A DNA stretch of 64,000 nucleotides, from NCBI RefSeq assembly GCF_002115825.1, contig NZ_JFJZ01000006.1, forward strand, positions 1-64,000. The letters are read 5' to 3'. Below, one piece after another: positions 44,636 to 53,202 of the stretch. The position numbers and the translations under genes are program-made. Under the pieces are notes generated by a model. The model was not told the origin of the DNA. It ran no database searches and saw nothing but the letters and a program-made list of their open reading frames with translations. Position 1 is the first letter of the stretch. Every line of letters starts with the position of its first letter. Source of the stretch: Thalassospira sp. MCCC 1A01428. Its GTDB lineage: Bacteria; Pseudomonadota; Alphaproteobacteria; Rhodospirillales; Thalassospiraceae.

Positions 44636-46090
44636 TCAGAATGGATAATGCCGCTTGCCGTTCTGAATGGTGATCCAGCGCATGTCGGTAAATTCATCAA
44701 TCGATGCCTTGGCGCCAAATCGGCCATAGCCGCTGGATTTAACGCCGCCAAACGGCATTTGCGCCTCGTCATGCACGGTGGGGCCGTTAATGTGGCAAAT
44801 GCCGCTTTCAATTTGTTGGGCGACCTGCATGGCGCGCGAAACATCGCGCGAAAATACTGCCGATGACAGGCCATATTCACTGTCGTTGGCAATGCGAATG
44901 GCTTCGTCTTCGTCGTCCACGCGCATCACACAGACCACCGGGCCAAAACTCTCCTCGCTGTAAATCCGCATTGATGACGTGACATGGTCCAGCAATGTGG
45001 CGTCCATCAAGGCGCCATCGGCCTTGCCCGACCCCGCCATTAACCTGGCCCCCTTTGATATGGCATCGGCCACCAGTTCCTCGATCCGGCGGGTGGCTTC
45101 GGCAGTAACCACGCCGCCCAAAATATGTTCGCCCCCGGCCGGGTCGCCCGCGGTCAGGGTTTTTGCCCTGGCGGCCAGTTTGGCAACAAAATCATCGCCA
45201 ATGGCATTATCGACAATGAGCCGTTCGGTCGACATGCAGATTTGGCCCTGGTTCATATAGGCCCCAAAGGCCGCGGCGTTAACGGCTTCGTCAATATCGG
45301 CGTCATGCAGCACTAAAAACGGGGCCTTGCCGCCCAGTTCCAGCAAAACCGGTTTTAAATGCTGTGCCGCCAACCCGGCAATAATGCGACCCACCCGGGT
45401 AGAGCCGGTGAAATTAATGCGGCGGACGGCGGGGTGGGCAATCAGGGTTTCAACAATTTCCGGCGCATCTTCGGGGGCATTGGTAATCACGTTAACCACA
45501 CCTTCGGGCGCACCGGCTTCACGCAGGCAATCGCCGATTAAATGGTGAATGGCGGGGCAAAGCTCGGATGCCTTCAGGATCACCGTATTGCCGCAGGCCA
45601 GCGGCATGGCAATGGCACGAGTGCCCAAAATCACCGGGGCATTCCAGGGGGCGATACCCAAAACCACACCGGCAGGCTGGCGAATACCCATGGCAAAACT
45701 GCCCGGCACATCGGATGGAATAACATCACCGGTGATTTGCGTGGTCATTGATGCTGCTTCGCGCAACATATTGGCGGCCAGATGGGCGTTAAACCCGCCC
45801 CACATTGCGGTGCTGCCGGTTTCGACCAGCACCCGGCGGCCAAATTCCTCGCCTTTGCTTTCCATAATATCGGCGGCTTTGAGCAAAATGGCCCGCCGCG
45901 CACCAGGCCCTGTTTTTGACCATGCAGGAAACGCGCTTGCCGCGGCATCGGCGGCACGAATGGCATCGGCACTGGTTGCCGCGGCGGCCGTGGTGGCAAT
46001 GTCGCCGGTTATCGGGTTTTTGCGGGTAAAGGTGCGGTTCTGGCTGGCGGGTGTGTCGGTATTATTGATCAACAGGTTAATGTCATACAT
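44636..46090 (-). CDS. Aldehyde dehydrogenase (aryl/salicylaldehyde-like)
   Basis: NAD(P)-dependent aldehyde oxidation, 484 residues, normal length. Cofactor site PWNAPVILGTRAIAMPLACGNTVILKASE, catalytic Glu in LLELGGKAPF and catalytic Cys in NQGQICMSTERLIV. The TERL and the GICHINGPTVHDEAQMPFGGVKSSGYGRFG ending match the branch of vanillin, benzaldehyde and salicylaldehyde dehydrogenases. Physiological substrate not determined; no aromatic-degradation genes are adjacent. Confidence 0.92.
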   Translation of the reverse strand: MYDINLLINNTDTPASQNRTFTRKNPITGDIATTAAAATSADAIRAADAAASAFPAWSKTGPGARRAILLKAADIMESKGEEFGRRVLVETGSTAMWGGFNAHLAANMLREAASMTTQITGDVIPSDVPGSFAMGIRQPAGVVLGIAPWNAPVILGTRAIAMPLACGNTVILKASELCPAIHHLIGDCLREAGAPEGVVNVITNAPEDAPEIVETLIAHPAVRRINFTGSTRVGRIIAGLAAQHLKPVLLELGGKAPFLVLHDADIDEAVNAAAFGAYMNQGQICMSTERLIVDNAIGDDFVAKLAARAKTLTAGDPAGGEHILGGVVTAEATRRIEELVADAISKGARLMAGSGKADGALMDATLLDHVTSSMRIYSEESFGPVVCVMRVDDEDEAIRIANDSEYGLSSAVFSRDVSRAMQVAQQIESGICHINGPTVHDEAQMPFGGVKSSGYGRFGAKASIDEFTDMRWITIQNGKRHYPF

Positions 46091-46533
46091 CGGAACGTGA
46101 TCCTCGGTGGGGCTGGCATGGCAGCCGGTTTGTTTGTGCTGCGTAATCTGATGTTACGCTGGTTTTGGCATCGGCCACCATACGGGTAACCGGTAAATCG
46201 CCCCTGCCACTTATCCATGACCGTCTCATTTAGGCCTGCCTGTGGCTGGAACAATCTTTTGGGCCGTGGTGCAGATAACCTGTGGTCCCGGTTTTCGCAA
46301 TCCGGCCTATTTCAACCGGTTTTTCAAACGATACACGGCAATGGTACCGGTTACGTGGTGGCGTATGAAACGTGCAAGCCATCTTGCTTACGATACCAGT
46401 TTTGCCGCAGGGCCGTAATAAACACGTATAGTTGATCCGCACCGGTACTGGACGACGTAAATAAATCTGACATATTTGTGAAATGGCAACGCGGGGCTAC
46501 GGGGGTACTCTGTTATGCAATTGTAGAAAATGG
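46091..46533. other. Intergenic region, divergent promoters
   Basis: This 443-bp gap lies between the divergent aldehyde dehydrogenase and DUF3750 genes and should hold both promoters. A 72-residue plus-strand frame (46217-46435) is rich in Arg, Cys and Gly and not convincing. No clear repeat or hairpin. Confidence 0.45.
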
Positions 46534-47328
46534 ATGAATCATTTGAAACGTCGAACAACGTTGTTATTGGGGCTGGTTATGGTGCTGATATTGCCATTCG
46601 GGATCAGCCTTGCCCAAAATCCCCCCGGCAATGATGGTGCAAAGAACAGCTGGCGCACAGCGCCGCGCCATTCAGCGGGCATTGCCCCCGATCCGGTGGC
46701 AAATGTCGATACCGCAATCGTGCAGGTCTATGCGGCATCGACCTATAGCTGGCGGGGTTATTTTGCCGTTCACACATGGATCATTGTTAAACATAGCGGT
46801 GCCAATGCGTTTATCCGTTATGATGTTGTTGGCTGGGGTGGGGGCAATGTTGTTCGCACCAACTATGCCATTCCCGATGGATTGTGGTTCGGTGCAGAGC
46901 CGGAAGTTTTGGTTGATCTGCGCGGCGACGGCGTCGATGCGATCATTGATAACGTTGAAAAAGCGGTGCAATCCTATCCCTATCCGCAGCAATATCGCAG
47001 CTATCCCGGCCCCAACAGCAATACCTTTATTGCCCATATTGGCCGTGAAGTTCCGGCACTTGATCTTGATATGCCAGCCAATGCAATTGGCAAGGATTAC
47101 CGCGCCATTACCAACCCGGTGGGCCTGTCGCCGTCGGGAACAGGGGTGCAGGCGAACCTGTTTGGCATGTTAGGTTTTACCGCCGGGCTGGAAGAAGGCC
47201 TTGAAATCAACCTGCTGGGGTTAAATTTCGGCATCGATTTTAACCGCCCTGCCATTCGACTGCCGTCTATTGGCCGGTTGGGGTTATCGAATAATGGATC
47301 GTTGGCTGCTGATGCAGAGAACCCGTAG
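46534..47328 (+). CDS. DUF3750 family protein, exported
   Basis: Protein of 264 residues with an N-terminal hydrophobic segment (LLLGLVMVLILPFGISLAQ) serving as signal peptide. The conserved parts are VQVYAASTYSWRGYFAVHTWIIVKHSG, YPYPQQYRSYPGPNSNTFIAHIGREVPAL and NPVGLSPSGTG. These match DUF3750, a family of unknown function found in proteobacteria; its conserved His, Asn and Cys-free core recalls peptidase-like folds, but no activity is known. The start at 46534 is preferred to 46483 because the signal peptide begins there. Confidence 0.82.
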   Translation: MNHLKRRTTLLLGLVMVLILPFGISLAQNPPGNDGAKNSWRTAPRHSAGIAPDPVANVDTAIVQVYAASTYSWRGYFAVHTWIIVKHSGANAFIRYDVVGWGGGNVVRTNYAIPDGLWFGAEPEVLVDLRGDGVDAIIDNVEKAVQSYPYPQQYRSYPGPNSNTFIAHIGREVPALDLDMPANAIGKDYRAITNPVGLSPSGTGVQANLFGMLGFTAGLEEGLEINLLGLNFGIDFNRPAIRLPSIGRLGLSNNGSLAADAENP

Positions 47329-47365
47329 CGGGTTTAAGTATCGGCGCTGTGCTTTTGCCAAGCTC

Positions 47366-47400
47366 ATCGAAGTGCTTTCCAAAGGGATAGGCACTTCGAT
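47366..47400. terminator. Convergent hairpin
   Basis: ATCGAAGTGC (47366-47375) pairs with GCACTTCGAT (47391-47400), loop of 15 bases. Between two convergent genes; no strong T-run, so termination is likely but not certain. Confidence 0.5.
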
Positions 47401-47415
47401 TAAATCATATGCTGA

Positions 47416-47859
47416 TCAGTCAGTTTTGACCTGGTTTCTAAGACTGGCCAGTTCCGCAAGAATATCATGTGCAAGTTCGGCAGGATAACCCCAATAGTCG
47501 AAAATTCCGCCTTGCGCGCTATTTTGCCCGCAAACAACAAAAACACCGGTACCATACTTGTGTTTCAAGTGGTTGGCTAACCAGCCGACAAAGCCACTAT
47601 TGTCCGCTCCGGCAGGGAAATGCAGCCTGAATATCTGAAACTGTTCGCCGCGATCGTCCTTTGCAGGGACAAGCTGGCTCCAGACATCGTCATCACGCAC
47701 GATTGCCAGTGCATCTTCGCGAATGCGTGCTGAAAATTCCGTAATCGGAAATTCATCGAAAATATAGGGTTCGGCATAGGCCTTAAACTGTGTTTGCACC
47801 ATGACCTGCCGTAAACGGGTATCGGTTTGTTCCGGTGTTTCCTGTGAGATATTAACCAA
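47416..47859 (-). CDS. Conserved hypothetical protein (possibly DUF6196)
   Basis: Cytosolic protein of 147 residues without signal or membrane segment. The recognisable pattern is REDALAIVRDDDVWSQLVPA, FRLHFPAGADNSGFVGWLANHLKHKYGTGVFVVCGQN and IFDYWGYPAELAHDIL. I associate this with the DUF6196 family, but from memory only. It is convergent to the DUF3750 gene and divergent from a LysR regulator, 204 bp away. Possibly controlled by that regulator. Function unknown. Confidence 0.7.
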   Translation of the reverse strand: MVNISQETPEQTDTRLRQVMVQTQFKAYAEPYIFDEFPITEFSARIREDALAIVRDDDVWSQLVPAKDDRGEQFQIFRLHFPAGADNSGFVGWLANHLKHKYGTGVFVVCGQNSAQGGIFDYWGYPAELAHDILAELASLRNQVKTD

Positions 47860-48063
47860 AATTAGTCTCCGTTCGAGATTTTCATATGCGTGGAAAGTAT
47901 TTTCCCGGCATCTGTTTTGTGGATCGAGAGTGTTGCTTGCCGTGTCTGTCTGATTTCTATGACTATGGTGTGCGTCCTTTGCGATATTGATTTTGTCTGG
48001 ACGGTATGAGAGAGAAAGCGATCAGGATAGGCTGATAAAGTAGAAACCAGAATTCAGTATGAG

Positions 48064-48927
48064 ATGATATCAGACGCATTTGATCCACGTCTTTTACGGG
48101 TGTTTGTTGCGGTATGCTCGCATGGCAGTATAAACCGTGCCGCAAGCGAGCTTGGACGAACGCAATCCGCACTTAGTATGCAAATTCGTCGGCTGGAAGA
48201 TGTGGTCGGCCAACCCTTGTTGCGACGAACCGGGCGGGGTGTGGTGCCTACCGATGACGGTGAAGTGATGCTGGTCTATGCGCGGCGGATTTTGATGCTG
48301 TGCGAGGAGGCCGCTGCGCATTTTCGCAAAAATGTGGAGATTGGCGAAATTCGTATTGGTTTGACAGAAACCATCGCCGATTCCACCCTGCCTTCGGCAC
48401 TTGCAAGGCTGAGGCGCACTTTTCCGGGATTGCACTTGAATGTGACCATTGATCACGGCAGCGCGCTTGGGCAGCGCTGGAACGACGGGATGCTGGATCT
48501 GGCAGTGGCGACGTGCTCGGCCTTTTCGGCCGATCCGTTGGAAGTTTGGGATGTAAACCTGAACTGGGTATGCGGAATTGATGCAACGCTTGACCTTGCT
48601 TCACCGCTGGATGTGATTGTTAATGCCGAGCCCTGTGCCTGGCGCCGCATTATGTTTGACAAATTAATGGAGGCAGAGCTTGAGTTTCGCGTGGTCCTGA
48701 CCAGCCATAATATGGGTGCGATGATTACGGCAGTTGAAAACGGCCTTGGCCTGGCATTGATGACCAGCGAAAGCGTTAATACCCGAACCATGCGCGTCGT
48801 TTCATCGTCTTTTGGCGGAACGCCACCTACGGTGAAATATGGGCTGTATGCTGCGAGAAACCGATCAAACACAATTGATGCCGCGATTGATGTGGTGCGG
48901 GAAAATCTGGGAGCTTTAACAGGATAA
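48064..48927 (+). CDS. LysR-family regulator
   Basis: Regulator of 287 residues. N-terminal helix-turn-helix FVAVCSHGSINRAASELGRTQSALSMQIRRLEDVVGQPLLRRTGRGVVPTDDG is canonical. The ligand-binding half (IRIGLTETIADSTLPSALARLRRTFPGL) ends at about residue 285. Divergent from the small unknown gene at 47416-47859, which may be its target; a MDR reductase on the other side is convergent and less likely. Ligand unknown. Confidence 0.92.
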   Translation: MISDAFDPRLLRVFVAVCSHGSINRAASELGRTQSALSMQIRRLEDVVGQPLLRRTGRGVVPTDDGEVMLVYARRILMLCEEAAAHFRKNVEIGEIRIGLTETIADSTLPSALARLRRTFPGLHLNVTIDHGSALGQRWNDGMLDLAVATCSAFSADPLEVWDVNLNWVCGIDATLDLASPLDVIVNAEPCAWRRIMFDKLMEAELEFRVVLTSHNMGAMITAVENGLGLALMTSESVNTRTMRVVSSSFGGTPPTVKYGLYAARNRSNTIDAAIDVVRENLGALTG

Positions 48928-48995
48928 TAGTCACAGGTGACGGGCCGGGCCGTATGGACAAACAATGGCCGCTGGCCCGCTGGTTTGCAAAGGAT

Positions 48996-49028
48996 AACGA
49001 CCAGAACATTATGTATGTTTTGGTCGTT
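48996..49028. terminator. Terminator after the LysR gene
   Basis: A 14-bp stem (48996-49009 with 49015-49028) with one G-T pair and a five-base loop TATGT, followed on plus by ATTTTGTTT. Also lies past the stop of the convergent reductase gene. Confidence 0.85.
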
Positions 49029-49047
49029 ATTTTGTTTGCAAACCGTT

Positions 49048-50088
49048 TCAGGCAGCCAGCTTAACCAGCATTTTCCCGGTGTTCTTGCCATCGAACAGGC
49101 CAATAAAGGCATCGGGGGCTTTGTTAAGGCCTTCGTAAACGGTTTCACGCCATGTCAATGCGCCCGATCGTACCAGGTCAACCCCTTCGCGGACAAATTC
49201 GGGGTAGGATGACCAATGATCTGAAACGATAAAACCTTCCATGCGGGCACGTTGTGCCGTCAGGCGAAACAGGTTGCGTGGCCCGGTGGCTTTTTCGCGG
49301 TCATTATAAACCGAAATCATACCGCAAACGGCAATACGGCCATTGATGTTGATATGGTCAAGGGCCGCTTCCAGATGAGGGCCGCCAACATTTTCGTAAT
49401 AAACATCAATGCCATGCGGTGCGGCGTCATCAAGGGCGGCGGAAAGGTCATCGGTTTCGCGGTAATTGATGACGCTATCAATGCCAATGGTGTTTTTTAA
49501 CCAGTCAGCTTTGTCGGCGTTACCGGTACTGCCAATAACACGGCACCCTTTGGCCTTTGCCAATTGACACGCGACCGAGCCGACGGCACCGGCTGCGGCC
49601 GAAACAAACACGGTTTCACCAGCCTGGTACTGGGCGATTTTGTTAAGACCAACCCATGCTGTCATGCCGGGCATGCCCAGGGGGCCTAAAAAAGCCTGCT
49701 CGGGAATGTCCGGGGTATCGGGCAGGGGATGCAAATAATCGCGTTCCAGCAAGGCATGGCTGCGCCATCCTGTCATGGATGTTACCAGGTCGCCTTCGGT
49801 AAACCTTTTATCGCGCGATGCAATAACGCGGCCCACGGCGTGGCCTTCCATTGGGGCATTAAGGGCAAAGGGCGGGATATAGCTTTTGCGCGGGCTCATG
49901 CGGCCGCGCATATAAGGGTCAACCGACATCCAGATGTTTTCGATCAAAACCTCGCCATCCAGTGGTTTTAATACCGGAACATCAACAATTGAAAAGTCGT
50001 CAGGGGCGGGGACGCCGCTGGGATAGCGCAGCAAATGTACTTCCTGCGCTGTTTCGGGAATTTCGGGAAAATGGCTGGTATTGGTCAT
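49048..50088 (-). CDS. NADP-dependent medium-chain oxidoreductase, CurA-like
   Basis: Zinc-independent reductase of 346 residues in the leukotriene B4/curcumin reductase group. Signatures are WMSVDPYMRGRM near residue 60, GMPGMTAWVGLNKIAQYQAGETVFVSAAAGAVGSVACQLAKAKGCRVIGSTG (NADP-binding), and YYENVGGPHLEAALDHININGRIAVCG. The start at 50088 has GAGGA upstream; an in-frame ATG 24 bases earlier has none. Reduces alkenal/enone compounds using NADPH; the substrate is probably a reactive carbonyl. Confidence 0.93.
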   Translation of the reverse strand: MTNTSHFPEIPETAQEVHLLRYPSGVPAPDDFSIVDVPVLKPLDGEVLIENIWMSVDPYMRGRMSPRKSYIPPFALNAPMEGHAVGRVIASRDKRFTEGDLVTSMTGWRSHALLERDYLHPLPDTPDIPEQAFLGPLGMPGMTAWVGLNKIAQYQAGETVFVSAAAGAVGSVACQLAKAKGCRVIGSTGNADKADWLKNTIGIDSVINYRETDDLSAALDDAAPHGIDVYYENVGGPHLEAALDHININGRIAVCGMISVYNDREKATGPRNLFRLTAQRARMEGFIVSDHWSSYPEFVREGVDLVRSGALTWRETVYEGLNKAPDAFIGLFDGKNTGKMLVKLAA

Positions 50089-50213
50089 GAGTCCTCGGCA
50101 GGTTTTCGGCATTTTAAGGGATGCGGAATGGCAATAGGCATCCGGCCTGCTTCGGAACTAGGAAATCCAGCCGTTATGTGCAACCGTTTATCCTGGTAAT
50201 TCGGGGCGTTTTT

Positions 50214-50762
50214 TTAACTGTTCAGCCACCAAATCGCCGAATTTAACAGGGTTGCAAACCCTACCCACAAGGCATAAGGCACCATCAACCAGCCAGCCAT
50301 TCTGTCGATGGGCCAAAACACGGCGATGTTGGCAAGGATCAGTACCAGTAATGGAACGATGTCAATTAACCCTGCCAGTGGGGACTGCGCGCCAAAGAAC
50401 AAAAAGGACCACAACAGATTTAATACCAGTTGCGCGCCATACAGGATGAAAACGGTGCGCCCGCCTGTTTGGGGCAAAAAGCCGGTTTTGCACCATACCC
50501 GCCAGCCAGCGACCGCAATCAGGGCGTAAATGATGCTCCATACCGGGCCAAATAACCAGTTTGGCGGGTTGAAAAACGGTTTGTTCAGGGTTTGGTACCA
50601 GTCCCCGACGCTGGTTGCCGTGGCGGCGCCACCGGCAACCGAAATGATCAGGCACAGAACCAGAAACGCAATCAGGGCGAAAAACCGGGTGCGGTGGTTT
50701 GGATTAAATTCGGGCGACATTGCCACAGGGGCTGGGCCGGAATCCTGGGGTGTGGGCGACAT
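50214..50762 (-). CDS. TspO/MBR family membrane protein
   Basis: Five-helix membrane protein of 182 residues. The family motif is KPFFNPPNWLFGPVWSIIYALIAVAGWRVW, with a C-terminal LVPYALWVGFATLLNSAIWWLN. TspO binds tetrapyrroles and cholesterol-like ligands and takes part in stress and pigment regulation in alphaproteobacteria. An N-terminal extension of about 20 polar residues precedes the first helix, and a Met at residue 15 is an alternative start. Confidence 0.93.
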   Translation of the reverse strand: MSPTPQDSGPAPVAMSPEFNPNHRTRFFALIAFLVLCLIISVAGGAATATSVGDWYQTLNKPFFNPPNWLFGPVWSIIYALIAVAGWRVWCKTGFLPQTGGRTVFILYGAQLVLNLLWSFLFFGAQSPLAGLIDIVPLLVLILANIAVFWPIDRMAGWLMVPYALWVGFATLLNSAIWWLNS

Positions 50763-50790
50763 TTGGGCACCTTGTATTTATCAAAACACA

Positions 50791-50822
50791 AACGGCAACC
50801 TGAAGGTTTTCAGGTTGCCGTT
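50791..50822 (-). terminator. Terminator between NTF2-like and tspO genes
   Basis: A 13-bp perfect stem (50791-50803 with 50810-50822, arm AACGGCAACCTGA) and six-base loop. On the minus strand it is followed by TGTGTTTTG. It closes the NTF2-like transcript before tspO. Confidence 0.82.
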
Positions 50823-50909
50823 GATTATAACGTTGCACAATCGGTTCGTGCGTTATCAATTTCGTGTGTTTTGCGTAATGCGTCGGTGTTGCCGGAAAAA
50901 ACGGCGGTG

Positions 50910-51338
50910 TTACGCCGCTGCAACGCCTGAAACATCTTCCATCAAATCAAATGCGACAATGGCCGCCATGACATCTTCATACATGTGCAAATGGCGGATT
51001 TTGCCGTTTTCAATGACCAGATGAAAGGCAACATCGCGGATTTTCTGTTTGGACGATGTCGTGGCTTTTTCGCCGATTTGCCCAAACAGGGCAACATGGC
51101 GGTCGCTGATCATAAGGCGTGTTCCCATCGACCGGCTTTCGGCCGGGGCATGGTTGGGCCACAGGCGGCCAAACAGCGCAGCCCGGGCCGAAATGTTATC
51201 GACAGGTTCGGCGTGGTCATAGCTGTTATCACCCGGCAAGTTCCACTGCATGCCGGTCGCAAACATATCGGCAACCGTTGCATCCTGTGCAGCGAGCCGG
51301 TCAAAAAAGGATTCGGCGGTTTCTTTCGTCGTCTGCAT
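50910..51338 (-). CDS. NTF2-like/SnoaL-type protein
   Basis: Small cytosolic protein of 142 residues from the ATG ending at 51338; a longer frame to 51371 has no ribosome site. It has the pattern ETAESFFDRLAAQDATVADMFATGMQWNLPGD and VAFHLVIENGKIRHLHMYEDVMAAIVAF, typical of the NTF2/SnoaL fold used for binding or isomerising small ligands. Conserved Asp and His line the predicted pocket. Monocistronic, with a dyad upstream at 51425-51456 that resembles one at the VOC/WYL gene pair at 63 kb. Confidence 0.78.
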   Translation of the reverse strand: MQTTKETAESFFDRLAAQDATVADMFATGMQWNLPGDNSYDHAEPVDNISARAALFGRLWPNHAPAESRSMGTRLMISDRHVALFGQIGEKATTSSKQKIRDVAFHLVIENGKIRHLHMYEDVMAAIVAFDLMEDVSGVAAA

Positions 51339-51424
51339 GGCGGCCTCTGCGCATGGGTAAATTGGTATCACTGATTTATTGCATCATAATAATGGAAAAA
51401 TAATGGTGATAGCGGGCAATATCG

Positions 51425-51456
51425 TGACAGTGCGTTCTGTTGTCAGAACGCTGTCA
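51425..51456. promoter_or_regulatory. Dyad upstream of the NTF2-like gene
   Basis: TGACAG (51425-51430) and CTGTCA (51451-51456) flank a second perfect dyad, CGTTCTG-TTGT-CAGAACG (51433-51450). It sits 87 bp upstream of the NTF2-like start codon. The right end continues CTGTCAGGAGGG, a 12-base match to the palindrome at 62943-62986. Confidence 0.5.
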
Positions 51457-51621
51457 GGAGGGTGCAACGCTGTGCGACACGGTGGATGCAAAAACTGATC
51501 TCGCGATATCCGCAGACCAAAGCGGAAACAGCCGTTTTCAGGTTAATATTCCAGGGCAGGTATTGGCATCCCGCCCAGGCCCGGTGTTGGGACGGGCGGA
51601 ATGCCAAAATCACATGTCGGG

Positions 51622-52875
51622 TTACATTTGGTTGCCCCAGGCCGGAAATGGATCGGGCAGGGCGACAAAGGGGGCAGGGTTGAACCTGTCGTCGTAAGTG
51701 TGGGCGTGCGGGGCGGTTTGGTGTTGCACGGCTTGCGAGAATTCATCGTCGTCGATCAGGCAGCGATCAAGTCTTGCCCGCAAGGCTGCCTCATCCATTT
51801 CTGTTCCGATAAAAACAATTTCCTGGCGGCGGTCACCAAAAACCGGGTGCCAGATTTTATCCAGAATTGCATCCCATTCCGGGCCTTCTGGCCAGCGTTG
51901 CCGCGGAACCGCCACCCACCAGTTGCCCAATGCTTCATATTGCACGGCGGCCCCGGCCTGGCTGATTTCACCTACCCATGACGGGCGGGTCGCCACCCAG
52001 AAATGCCCCTTTGCCCGAATGACACCGTGCCATTCGGAATGAATGAAGTCATAAAAACGTTGTGGATGAAAAGGCAGCGCGCAGCGGTAGGTGAAACTGG
52101 TAATGCCGTATTCGTCTGTTTCCGGGATATGGTCGGCAAAGCCATAAAGCTCCTTTGCCCATAACGGATGTTCATGGGCGCGTTCAAAATTAAACAGGCC
52201 CGTCGCCAGTATCTTTTCTGCGGGAACATGCCCGCGCGTGGTTTCAATGATTTCGGCATCCAGATTAAGCGCGCGAATGATGTGGCGAATGGTCGCCAGT
52301 TCGTGGGTATTTACAAGGTCGGTTTTGTTTAAAATAATAATGTCGGCAAATTCGATTTGGTCGACCAGCAAGTTAACGATTGTTCGTTCATCGCCTTCGC
52401 CAAGCGATTCCCCGCGGTCGTGCAGAAAATCCTGCGAGCTGTAATCGTTTATCAGGCGGGCGGCATCAACCACGGTGGCCATGGTATCAAGCCGGGCCAC
52501 GTCGCTCAGGCTTTCGCCGTTTTCGTCGCGAAAATCAAAGGTGGCAGCAACGGGTAAGGGTTCGGCAATGCCGGTTGATTCAATTAACAGATAATCAAAC
52601 CGGTTTTCACTGGCGAGGCGTCGAACCTCGGCCAGCAGATCGTCGCGAAGCGTACAGCAGATGCAACCATTGCTCATCTCGACCAGTTTTTCATCCAGAC
52701 GCGATAAATCGGCTCCGCCATGTCGAACCAGATCGGCATCAATGTTCACCTCGCTCATATCGTTGACAATAACGGCAACACGCAGACCGTTACGGTTGTT
52801 CAGAACATGATTTAAAACGCTGGTTTTACCAGCCCCCAAAAATCCGGACAAAACCGTTACAGGAAGTTTTTGCAT
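51622..52875 (-). CDS. CobW/P47K-family GTPase, zinc metallochaperone (ZigA/COG0523 type)
   Basis: GTPase of 417 residues that inserts zinc into client proteins. Walker A is SGFLGAGKTSVLNHVL, the metal site is CICCTLRDDL (GCICC, the CxCC motif), Walker B-like LLIESTGIAEP, and NKTD for guanine. The C-terminal CobW_C domain has the WLATR-like SWVGE region, and the end is rich in His and Pro (HQTAPHAHTYDDRFNP). The ATG at 52875 has GAGGG from the palindrome as its ribosome site. The palindrome, with a Zur-box core, overlaps the promoter, which fits a zinc-starvation gene. No ZnuABC genes are adjacent. Confidence 0.93.
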   Translation of the reverse strand: MQKLPVTVLSGFLGAGKTSVLNHVLNNRNGLRVAVIVNDMSEVNIDADLVRHGGADLSRLDEKLVEMSNGCICCTLRDDLLAEVRRLASENRFDYLLIESTGIAEPLPVAATFDFRDENGESLSDVARLDTMATVVDAARLINDYSSQDFLHDRGESLGEGDERTIVNLLVDQIEFADIIILNKTDLVNTHELATIRHIIRALNLDAEIIETTRGHVPAEKILATGLFNFERAHEHPLWAKELYGFADHIPETDEYGITSFTYRCALPFHPQRFYDFIHSEWHGVIRAKGHFWVATRPSWVGEISQAGAAVQYEALGNWWVAVPRQRWPEGPEWDAILDKIWHPVFGDRRQEIVFIGTEMDEAALRARLDRCLIDDDEFSQAVQHQTAPHAHTYDDRFNPAPFVALPDPFPAWGNQM

Positions 52876-52884
52876 GGAATGATA

Positions 52885-52930
52885 ACCCTCTCGATATTGT
52901 TATGTTATAACATAACAATATCGAGAGGGT
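52885..52930. promoter_or_regulatory. 46-bp perfect palindrome with Zur-box core
   Basis: The arms 52885-52907 and 52908-52930 are exact reverse complements with no loop. The centre GTTATGTTATAACATAAC resembles Zur sites of proteobacteria (TGTTATA-N-TATAACA type). Its outer arm supplies GAGGG, the ribosome site of the CobW gene, so Zur binding would block both initiation and translation start. The symmetry also offers a ribosome site to a short frame on the other side. Confidence 0.78.
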
Positions 52931-52933
52931 GTG

Positions 52934-53077
52934 ATGTCGGCAAGGGTAAAGCAGGCCAATGATCGTAAAATTTACGGCGTAAAAGTCAGGGCTGGCGATA
53001 CATCATCATTGCAACAGGTGCCAGGTGATGCCCGACACGCCGGGATGGCCTGTATTATTGGGAATTTGAAGGTGTAA
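52934..53077 (+). CDS. Possible small protein opposite the Zur palindrome
   Basis: A 47-residue open frame starting at an ATG 3 bp past the palindrome, with GAGAGGG upstream. It starts MSARVKQANDRKIYGVKVRAG and ends IIGNLKV; basic, one Cys, no recognised family. Its ribosome site could be accidental because the palindrome is symmetric. If real it would be Zur-controlled. Low confidence. Confidence 0.25.
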   Translation: MSARVKQANDRKIYGVKVRAGDTSSLQQVPGDARHAGMACIIGNLKV

Positions 53078-53202
53078 GGATGATGATAAAAAGACATTCT
53101 TTAAAGCGCGAATACCGGAATTCATCAGGTATCGGGCTGTGCCGGTAAAGGCCGGTGCCGGGATTGCGGTTGTTAAAACGTGAAGTGATACCGGATTAAT
53201 GT

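Noticed and set aside
53078..53150. Small frame after the 47-codon frame at the Zur palindrome
   Set aside because: Only 22 codons from an ATG at 53080, with no family match; too short to support.
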